From Hevea brasiliensis (taxonomy: Eukaryota; Streptophyta; Magnoliopsida; Malpighiales; Euphorbiaceae): a stretch of DNA of 64,000 nt. Shown one piece after another: positions 46,621 to 55,599 of this stretch (its first letter is position 1; each line of letters begins with the position of its first letter). The stretch lies in NCBI RefSeq assembly GCF_030052815.1, contig NC_079499.1, positions 100,288,480-100,352,479 of the forward strand, given 5' to 3'. Under the pieces are notes generated by a model. The model was not told the origin of the DNA and ran no database searches. It worked only from the letters and a program-made list of their open reading frames with translations. The position numbers and the translations under genes are program-made.

Positions 46621-47016
46621 TCGCTTGGGTTAAACCGTGTGTTTGGTCAGACTTGCCTTGTTTGAAGCAATGTTGATTTCCTGTAAGAAGTCAAAAAAAG
46701 GATTTTTAATGAATTTTGAATTTTGCAAAGAAACTAAAAGTCCTGGTCTGGACGAAGGATACAGTGGCATTTAGGAGCTAGAATGAAATCTGCGAAAGGA
46801 TAATTGCATCAACTTTATCATGGCATCGTTCGATAGTCTGACTGTGAATGACTGGATTGAATGCGCATTTATGATACCTGTCCATATAGCGCATTCAATT
46901 TTTCATATAACCCTAGCGAGGGAGTTCCTACGGGAGTCATATTATTCATTCACAAATTTGCTAAACAATGGTCCAAAAATCATTTCATTAACTGAATAAT
47001 TTGTACACCGTATTCT

Positions 47017-48884
47017 TTACATCGGCCTAGGCTTTGGGAGGTTTTTTATAATGAGATGACATTTTCTGAGATACTCATATAACCTTTCTTCTTGTTTGGC
47101 AGGGTTGAATGTTTTTAGAGCATACTCGGATTCAGGTAGGAGTTCTTGCTTTCCCTGTGCTATCATTCTCTCCAGCTGGTCAACATTCTCTTTCAGCTCT
47201 TGATAGAGAGCAGCTTGTCTTTCTTTCTCCTTCCTTTCCTTAGCACATTCTTTCAAGATATCGTTGATGAGTAGTGCCTGTTCTTTTAATTCGAGCTTCT
47301 TCTTTTTGTTTTCCTGTTTATACTCTTCAACGAGTATCTCTTGGTATTCGTTTTTCTGAAGCTTATTATTACGTGCTTCTACTTCTTTCATTACTGACGT
47401 GGAGAGTTTTTTCCTTTTCCCCGTATCTCTTGCTCTTCAAAACCCATCTTTTGGCCCTTGCCTCTTCCCGAGCCTTCTTACTTTCCTCTTGAGAATCTGC
47501 TGTTTGTCCTCCAACTGTTTTATTTGTTCTTGCGATTCTGAGTTTTCGTGTTGCCTTTTGTAGTGAGTTTATCAAATGGCTATTAGCTTCTTCTAATAGG
47601 GCGTTAGGCGATGGTCATTGTCTTGAATTCTCTGATTAAGTGCTCTCGGTCCCTGCCAGCCCTCCATTCAAGATAATCGCGTGTGGCACTTGGACCTTTA
47701 GGAGACCTCTCCATCAGAGAGATGTTTTCCCAGGATCTGCGAGCCATTTTCAACCCTTCCTCTTCCTTGAGCTCATGGTAGAAATGACCTTGGTGATATT
47801 CTTCAATGTCGATTATGGACTGTGTTGAGCCAAACTGCCTCATTACCAATGCCGGAGTGTAACTTGTGTATCCGGTTACTTCGATTAGGGACAGTGATTT
47901 CCTCCGTGTTGATCAAAGCGGATTGGCACGCCACGACTTCCTCCAACAATAATCATAGCTATTGAAACTCAAAATCTGTTCCCGCCATTACTGTTCATTC
48001 TTCGGACTGATTATTAACCGGGTCATCTTCTCGATGGGAGGCTGGTCAAGGTACCAAGTCAATCCCTTTGTCTCCACAGGGCATATGTGACTGATAATCC
48101 AGAGATATAACAATTGAGAACAACACTTGATGGACCCTTTACCCTGTTGTCTGCAGTAGGTAAGGGTTAATAAGGTCTCCGCAAGAATTGTCGGTATCGG
48201 ATTGACCTCCTGCCTTTCTACCGCCCAGAATACTTCCACCGTGCTGCAGGTTATGATTCCTAATGGTCTCGGGAACAAAATCAGGCCATAGATTCCCAAT
48301 GCGAGTACTACTGAAGCTTGATCCCACTGTTTCTCTTGGAGGTATTGATCTAACCGCTTCTCGAGGTAGGTCCAATACCATCCATGCGTGTTCCCTTTGA
48401 CCGTTTCTTTTGACTTTGCCTCCTCCGAAGGAATACCCAACAAATGTGTTAATCGTTTCCAGGTCTGCCTATGCTCAAGGTGTAGGTAGATCCGATTCTG
48501 TGTTGAGTAAGGAATCTCTAGTAATGCCTGATATTCTTCCATAGTAGGAACTGTATCAATGTCATTGAAAGAGAATACCCCGTACTTAGGATTCCAAACT
48601 GACAGCATGGCCTTTAATGCCGGGATTTGGACCTTGACTCGCATTAGGGTTGCAATTTTCCTGTATTTCCTTTCAAATCGTGCCTTGACCTGATCGGGAA
48701 GCGACCTCCATCCATTAGACAAACCCTCGAGGCTGTTCATTCTGACCTCAATTTTATTCAGATCCCATGAGGGTAGTAAGCTAGCATGTGCCTTGGAAAC
48801 ATTATTTTGCGAGGGTACTGGAGTTGATTTGGACCAAAGTTTAGCATTCTGAACTTTTTCTGCCGACTGACTCGAGGATGCCAT
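47017..48884 (-). pseudogene. E3 ORF1, Ogre-specific gene upstream of gag
   Basis: An ATG at 48884 opens 298 codons (to 47988) with WNPKYGVFSFNDID and TMEEYQALLEIP, typical of the extra Ogre ORF1, whose function is unknown. After frameshifts the frame continues at about 47910-47604 (TSYTPALVMRQFG) and 47575-47369. The C-terminal part, 47391-47017, is a strongly charged coiled coil rich in lysine and glutamate. The protein would be about 600 aa if intact. The frame is broken at least three times. Confidence 0.8.
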
Positions 48885-49747
48885 GATAAAAATGATGCCT
48901 TATCCTTTTCACAGACTCTTGGTTTGATGATGCCTGCGGAAAAACTCGTTAGCAAGATAAATTTGGGTAATTTTGAATCATATTGTTGGCAGGGTGACAC
49001 ATACACATTTATCAAAGTAGGAAAATGTGTAGGTGTTTCAGTAGAATTCAAGATTACCCTCACAAAAACGAACAAAAGGAAATTAAAGCAGAATAGGGTA
49101 AGAGTAAGTATGCCCCTTTTGTCCTAGCATAGGGAGACTCCTGATACCGGATGGGTGCTACCTAATTGGATAGTTCTATCTTATAAGGTAGCTTACTACA
49201 GCTTTCAGCTATTGTGATAGTTTAGCTCAAGGTTTAATTTTCTAAAAGCCACAGGTTCCCAAATTGCCCCTACTGTAACAGTAGAGCCCCGTTCTATAAC
49301 CATGATATTATCGGGAAAATTCCATGGGTATCACAGTGTATAGAACAAGTTTCAATCTGAGCAGAAGCCTTCACGGATACTAACGGGGTAAAACCCACGG
49401 GTATCGCTACATGACCCCCTCCTACTTTCCTAAAAGGGTAAGAAAGCCCGGGTATAGGACCGAAGTGTGTGAGGACATCGTGTGAGTGTTCAGTGTGTGA
49501 AGGGACACCTTTACCTCTTCCCAATTCAGGGGGATTTTATTCTTTCCATTTTTTCCTTTTTCCTTTTTTTTCGAAACGAAGAGCACTGTAGGAGGATAAA
49601 ACAAGCAAAACAAGCAAAATAATTAGTAGGAATAAACAAAAATTAACACGTAAACTATCGCCGGGTGAGCCCACCTAACTATAATTTGATTGGAAAATTA
49701 AATCTACTTTTTAGACCTCTAGACCGGGGTTAAATTCGGATATTGAT
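48885..49747 (-). other. E3 leader between primer site and ORF1
   Basis: Roughly 860 bp without a convincing gene. It probably contains RNA packaging signals, but none can be identified from sequence alone. Confidence 0.5.
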
Positions 49748-49766
49748 ATCCCCAGTGGAGTCGCCA
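49748..49766 (-). other. E3 primer-binding site, tRNA-Arg(ACG)
   Basis: The + strand reads ATCCCCAGTGGAGTCGCCA, the 3' end of plant tRNA-Arg(ACG) plus CCA, so the - strand is complementary to that tRNA. It starts 3 nt after the 5' LTR end. tRNA-Arg priming is typical of Ogre. Confidence 0.88.
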
Positions 49767-50159
49767 AGCTGTCGCAAGGGATTTTGCGGTCGCCTGAACG
49801 AACCCTCACCGAAGTGGGAAAGAATGAGGAGTCGCCACTTTAATTTTGAGGAAAATTAAAGAAAACCGTTTATGAAGATAAATTGAGATGAAACCACTTC
49901 TTGGCAGAGATTCTAGGTTCGGGGTCCGTAAACGGGTGGGGAAGGTGTTAGGCACCCCACCTCGTCCCTTAATAAGGGTAAGTAGATTTAATTTTGCATT
50001 AGTTAGGAGGGCTTGAATGGACATGTTAATCCTTTTGTCTAAAGGAACATTTGATTTTTCACTAAATTTGGATCACCCAGATACATAAGTAAATGAGACA
50101 ACCTTAGTGAGTTACTGTTGTATGTTAATTTTATTTAAAAGAAATATTTTATTAAAATT

Positions 50160-50575
50160 TAATTTAAGAATTGGATAAGAACTCTTCTCCGAACTCTTTA
50201 ATATTTATTAAAATTTTGAGTTGAGACCGGATAAGAACTCTCCTCCGATCTCTATTTAATATTTATTAAAATTTTGAGTTGAGACCGGATAAGAACTCTC
50301 CTCCGATCTCTATTCAATATTTATTAAAATTTTGAGTTGAGACCGGATAAGAACTCTCCTTCGATCTCTATTCAATATTTATTAAAATTTTGAGTTGAGA
50401 CCGGATAAGAACTCTCCTCCGATCTCTATTTAATATTTATTAAAATTTTGAGTTGAGACCAGATAAGAACTCTCCTCCGAACTCTATTTAATATTTATTA
50501 AAATTTTGAGTTGAGACCGGATAAGAACTCTCCTCCGAACTCTTTAATATTTATTAAAATTTTGTTTGAGGAACG
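50160..50575. repeat. 58-bp tandem array in the E3 5' LTR
   Basis: Six canonical units (50218, 50276, 50334, 50392, 50450, 50508) plus diverged edge units, one more than in the 3' LTR. It accounts for most of the length difference between the LTRs. Confidence 0.88.
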
Positions 50576-51594
50576 GATAAAGACTCTCTTCCGACCTCTT
50601 CGAAATTTGGACACAGCCATATATCATAGGAGTCTAAGTTTAAGAGTTCTAGTATTTAAAGGTGCCAAAGGTCGAAATAAGACTTCTTTTAACTCGTTGG
50701 TACCTTGAGACTAAATAAGGGACGCCAGACTGAATTTTGCTGACCTCTCCTAAGGCCACTTTACCAGTATCCTATCTGTACCCTTTTACTTATCTGAGTT
50801 TTGATTTTTTATTCCGCCTTATGGCATTATGCCAGATCGCCTTCCATGTCAGCCTAGTGATTCAATTTTGCTATTTCCCTGACGTGTTATTTAGACCCTC
50901 TTTTTTTAAAAGGGACACTTTAAACACAGTTACCTACATTTTGCCTAGCTACTTCTACGTAACTCGGGACTAGATGACTTGCGTTCGGAAATAATAAAGA
51001 TTAACAAAAGTGTGGGTTAGCCAGCACGGGAGTAAACTAGAGCATATCTTTCCTTTGTATTTTTTTAGCGTGACATGAACTTAAAGAAAACAACAGGCAT
51101 AAGAAAAAGAACAAAGGAAATACGTGAAACGAGAACCAGACTTAATAAAATGACGATATTAACACTGACCTGTAGGAAGTCGAGTCTATTGAACTAACTA
51201 CAAAATTGCAAAAAGTAGCAAGATTGCAGGTTGGCAGCCGGAGGACTATGGTTCGCCTCGAAATGAAGTATTCTTTGTTAAAATGTAAACGGGTCAAAAT
51301 AACCAAGCTTGAGTGGAATTGAGCTTAGACAATATGAATGGAAATAGAGGATAACAAAGACAGAAAGTGAGAGCGCCACAGGATAATGAACGAACTGAAA
51401 ATGAAAAATTTCAGTATTCAAGAATCCCTTTTGCAAGAAAACACTTCAGAAAACTAGTTTCAAAAGTTTTTTCTACGAAAACTCCAAAAAAATAGCAGAG
51501 TAACAAACTGAATTAAGTTTCAGAGTTATTCCACTATAGTTACTGCCTCTTGTCTATATATTTTTTTCGTCCCTTTGAACAGTTTTCAGGCAGG

Positions 51595-51602
51595 TATTTA
51601 TA
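51595..51602 (-). promoter_or_regulatory. Sense TATA box of the E3 5' LTR
   Basis: TATAAATA on the - strand, about 1.8 kb before the LTR end. The 3' LTR has the same box at 33002-33009 and E4 at 26921-26928. It should start the element's genomic RNA. Confidence 0.65.
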
Positions 51603-52373
51603 GGAATCGGGTGCTCCCCATGAAGGGTCAGGATTTATTTTGAGGGAGATGGAGGGTCTGGATTTTGAAGGACATGATCGGATGCTTGAGAATTAAAGAG
51701 AACCAAAATGAACGGCTGAGATTATTCTTCAGAATATTCGTCCTTTTCTTCTTTCAATCTGACGGTCTCAAATCCTCTTGTCCGGAGCGATCTGAGGGCT
51801 AAGAGCGAAAGACGTTGGTCTTGTCGTCTTCTCTCTTAATCCAAGGGCTCTGGGTTCGTCCTTACAAGTGAGATCAACGGTGGAGATTGGGATGTACAGG
51901 ACTGTCATGACATACCCTGGCACCTGTCAGCATTGCGGGCGATTCTTAGGCGTGCGGTGGAGATCTCGTCTGCCACGCTTTAACTACCTCGGCTCTGATT
52001 CTGATGACGGTTATTTGGGATTTGTCTTATTCTTTTTGCTTTCCGATCCCTCCCACGCTCCTATTCCGATCTCTCATGCTGATCTCCCATCTTCCGATCT
52101 CTATTATTCCGATCCCTAGAGATCGCCCAAATGATGTAATCCGATCTTTTAGAAATAAAAGTCAATTATCATCTTATTATTATTGCATTGATTATTTTCC
52201 GATCTTTAATGTGATTATCCGATCTGGTTCTTTACCTGAATGACACTTATCTGATCCGTAATTCGAAACACCTGGATCTGCCGCTCTATAATTAATCGAT
52301 CTTGGGAATATGCGTGAGACGTGTCAGAACAGCTGGCGAGTCCCGCTAACCAATGCAGTGCCTGGAACATCGT

Positions 52374-52403
52374 GAGCATTAAATGCTCGGACGAGTATAA
52401 ATA
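52374..52403 (+). promoter_or_regulatory. Palindrome and TATA box of antisense gene, 5' LTR copy
   Basis: GAGCATTAAATGCTC (52374-52388) then TATAAATA (52396-52403) on the + strand. It points away from the sense TATA 0.8 kb to the left, so the LTR looks like a divergent promoter. Confidence 0.68.
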
Positions 52404-52558
52404 GGGGCTGGGTTAGCCAGTTGCTCTCTTATTCCATTTTCAGTCTCTCGCGAAAAACCCCAAAATCCTCTCGTTTTCTCAAGTTCTTCCGACGCCGATC
52501 AGATTCCGGTAAGGGCTTTGATCTTTCTTTTAGTTTAAATTCTTTATTTCCTTTGAAA

Positions 52559-54412
52559 ACGAGCGGCGCCGAGGGTCAGAGAGCGACGAGCCCTCCTTCC
52601 ATTCAGTTCTCGTGGTCGTCTGATGAAGTAGGGGTGGTCGGGCCAAGCGCACAACCAGAACCTCCTAGGGTCTCAGTTCCAGCTTGGGGGCGGACCGCAC
52701 CATCGAAGCTTGTACCTTCTTCAGGGAGGGAGAATCTTCCTATGGACGAGCTGCCGTCAATCTTACAAGAAACCGATCTGCAATCGTTCAGCCAGGAGTA
52801 CAATATTCGTCCTGATTTGTACGAACTTATCCGGTGTCACGGCGATCACCGAGCCGATCACTTCTTTGAAGAGAATGACATGGTTATGGTATACGATGAA
52901 CAGTTAAAGGCCGGTCTTCGGTTTCCTCTGGATGACTTCTTCAAAGAGGTCCTAAAATATCACCGAGTGTGCATTGCCCAAGTTCACCCTAACTCGTGGC
53001 GGATCTTAGTAGCCTTCCGAGGCCTGTGCCGAGCTAAGGGAATCAGTCCTACGGCTAAGGTGTTCGCCGAACTGCACAGGCTAACTCGCCGAAAGGATGA
53101 CGAGCACTGGTTCTTTCAGGCGAAGCCTCATTGTGGGCTCTTTATCGATCTACCCTCCTCCCTTAAGAATTGGAAGAACCGCTTCTTCATTCTGAGGAGC
53201 AAAAATTCGAACTGCTTTGAGGGCTTCCCCCGTAGCTGGTGGCACCAGGGGCCCTTGATTCCGAAGCTTATTACCCTGAACAAGGAGGAAGGCCTAATAG
53301 TGATGGAACTGAAGAATCAGGCAGCCACTCAAAAGTTCTCCTGTTTAGATGCGGTGATTGCCGAGCTGCATCATTGGACTATACAGCTGATCACCGGCCA
53401 AGATCGCGAGCTTCCACTCTCTAACCTCGGCATCGGTACTTTCTACATCTCAGATCTCAGGACCTTAGCGATCTCACTGACCTCTTCTTTGTGCAGGTAT
53501 GGCGGGTGGTGAGGGTTCCAAGAAGCGGAAGAAAGAAAGGGAGATTTCCCGGAAGGTAAAAGAGATGAAGCATTCAGAACTGCTTTAAACACCCGGCCAT
53601 GAACCTGGGGAGATACAAAGAGGCCCGCCTCGACCTTCGGTACCGCCGATCGCAGAAGCTGTCCGATCTCCTCCTCGGCGAGAAGAGCCGCCTCCACTTC
53701 CTCTAGTTGCTCCAAGCACAGAAGGGGGTCCTTCTCAACCTTCTGCGAGGCCCCCTCCTCGTGGCGCTCAAGTGCTGATCGCTTCCCTGGAGAAGAACCA
53801 GACTGTTCGGGAGAACCCAGGTTTTGCCAAAGTCTTGGGGTCTTCCATCTGCCTTCGGGAGGATCGAGACCGACTGTCTCCGGACAATCTTGACGACATC
53901 CTGACCCGATCCATGAGTCTGAATGTAGAGTGCCTGGTGAACCAGCACATAGTCCGGGAAAAGGCTCACCGCCTGGGTAAGGAGGTCGAGAAGAAGAGTC
54001 AAGAAGTGGCATCCCTCCGATCCCAACTCTCATCCGCTCAGGATTACATATCTCAAATTGAGGGGCGTATGAAGTACTATGAGGATAAGCCGGCGAATGT
54101 GCTCATGTTCGCCGAAAGGGATCATGCTCTTGGAGAAGTCCAGCGCCGGGCCAACGGTCGCTCAGTCGCTCACCCATCGAGGAGCTTAAGGCAAAAGATG
54201 AAGAGATGGTGACAGGAATAGCCGGTGCTTATGTGAATGCTCACAAGGATCTCTTGGCCGAGCTCCAAAAGCGTTACCCAGAGGAGGACTTCTCTTGGAT
54301 GGCCGACCTGGCTCTCGGAGGCGAGGGTGAGGATAGTGAGGAGAAGGCTGAGGGTGAGGGAGAAGACGGACAAAATGTAGATCAGGCTGGGGGTGATCCT
54401 CCAGCTGAATAA
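52559..54412 (+). pseudogene. LTR-borne antisense gene, 5' LTR copy (Transposase_28-like), best-preserved
   Basis: Exon 1 is open from upstream of 52559 to 53435 (about 292 codons from the ancestral start). The start codon is ACG where E4 has ATG; the next in-frame ATG is at 52741. Conserved blocks are DELPSILQETDLQ, GLRFPLDDFFKEVLKYH, AQVHPNSWRILVAF, WFFQAKPHCGLF and FPRSWWHQGPLIPKL. The type resembles PF04195 'putative gypsy type transposon', function unknown. A 61-bp GT-AG intron (53436-53496) joins exon 1 to MAGGEGSKKRKKERE, a basic, possibly nuclear-targeting stretch. Exon 2 meets a stop after about 25 codons in this copy, then has coiled-coil (53960-54110) and acidic-tail remnants ending at 54412. 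Without splicing the frame ends at 53512. Confidence 0.72.
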
Positions 54413-54916
54413 CTTGTACAAATTTTTGAAATGAAATGAAATGGAATGCCTCTTTTGTTTGATGAATGGTTGTGATCGGAAAATTTCTAAATTATTAAAC
54501 ACTTGATTGTTTGAGTATCTTGAAATAACTGAAAGTGATTATCAACCCAAGTGTGAGAGATCGGAAAACACAATGAGCATAAGATCGGTAGAGAACCAAC
54601 GTTAAACGGAACTTGATTAAAATTAGAAATTTGGCTTGAATATTTAAGATCGGAATCATCCTTAAACCGGAACGGAACCTTTGATTATTCTTAAACTTTT
54701 GAAAGGGAGATCAGCAATAAAACTGGTAAGAAAAGATCTAGTGTCAGTTCATTTCGTTTGTCAACAGAGATCAGGAATATACTTGACTGGTCCGGAGATT
54801 CGACAATGGGTTTGAGAGATCGGTGAGTGATTTAATAGTCAAAGGGATACTTGGTATTGGGGATCTGTTTCAAAGTTTTATTGATTTTGGGGATCGGCCA
54901 AAATATGGTGTCAACA

Positions 54917-55537
54917 GCACCCTATGAGGCACTATATGGAAGAAAGTGTAGGTCTCCTCTGTGTTGGATGGAAATGGGAGAAGCAAAGGTGCATGATGTA
55001 GACCTAGTGCAGTACACTTCAGAGATAGTTCCTTTAATCAGGGAATGATTGAAAACAGCTTTCAGTAGGCAGAAGAGTTATGCAGACCCCAGACGGAGGG
55101 ATGTGGAGTTTGCAGTAGGTGACTATGTATTCCTGAAGGTTTCTCCAATGAAGGGAGTCATGAGATTTGTAAAGAAGGGCAAGTTGGCACCTCAGTATGT
55201 TGGACCTTTTGAGGTTACTGATAGAGTTGGAGCAATTGCCTACCGGTTGGAGCTACCACCCAACCTTTCTCACGTTCATCCTGTATTCCACATCTCCATG
55301 CTCAGGAAATACATTCATGATCCTTCTCATGTGCTATAGCCGGATGTAATAGAGCTAAAAGAGAACTTGACGTTTGAGGAGCAACCTGTAGCCATAGTGG
55401 ACTACCAAGTGAGGCAGCTAAGATCAAAACAGATCCCTATGGTTAAGGTTTTGTGGATGAGCCAGTCAGTGGAAGAGTGCACCTGGGAGTCAGAACGGCA
55501 CACGCGTAGCAAGTACCCTTATCTATTCAATGTGTAA
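54917..55537 (+). pseudogene. E2 integrase C-terminus and chromodomain
   Basis: Resumes E2 right after E3 at APYEALYGRKCRSPLCW (late integrase core). It continues through a GPF/Y-type region (LAPQYVGPFEV, HPVFHISMLRKY) to a C-terminal chromodomain (VAIVDYQVRQL, VLWMSQSVEECTWE; about 55388-55530), which targets insertion to heterochromatin in chromoviruses. TGA at 55046-55048 and TAG at 55337-55339 interrupt the frame; both fit C-to-T changes of CGA and CAG. The end of RNase H, the zinc finger and most of the integrase core are missing between 31240 and 54917. Confidence 0.87.
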
Positions 55538-55586
55538 TCATGTACTTTATTCTGCCTTGTGTAAAATTTGAGGATGAATTTTCTGT

Positions 55587-55599
55587 AAGGGGGGAAGAA
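55587..55599 (+). other. E2 polypurine tract
   Basis: AAGGGGGGAAGAA directly before the 3' LTR start; usual plus-strand priming site. Confidence 0.85.

Larger units (their letters stand above)
31244..54916 (-). mobile_element. E3: 23.7-kb Ogre (Tat lineage, Ty3/gypsy) retrotransposon
   Basis: On the - strand the order is 5' LTR, tRNA-Arg primer site, ORF1, gag, protease, intron, RT, RNase H, second archaeal-type RNase H, integrase, tandem array, polypurine tract, 3' LTR. Giant size, 5-kb LTRs, an extra ORF1 before gag, an intron before RT and a 3' satellite array are known hallmarks of Ogre. The LTRs are highly similar, so the insertion is fairly young, yet each coding domain has stops or frameshifts. 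It is inserted in E2. The right end is clean (TGTTGACA on the - strand), the left end has lost 8 bp, and no target duplication remains. Confidence 0.92.
49770..54916 (-). mobile_element. E3 5' LTR (5,147 bp)
   Basis: On the - strand starts TGTTGACACC and ends TTGCGACA, just before the primer site. It drives the element toward lower coordinates. It contains the sense TATA, the 58-bp array and the better-preserved antisense gene. Confidence 0.92.

Noticed and set aside
49748..49766. tRNA gene
   Set aside because: Only the 3' 19 nt match tRNA-Arg; this is the retrotransposon primer site.
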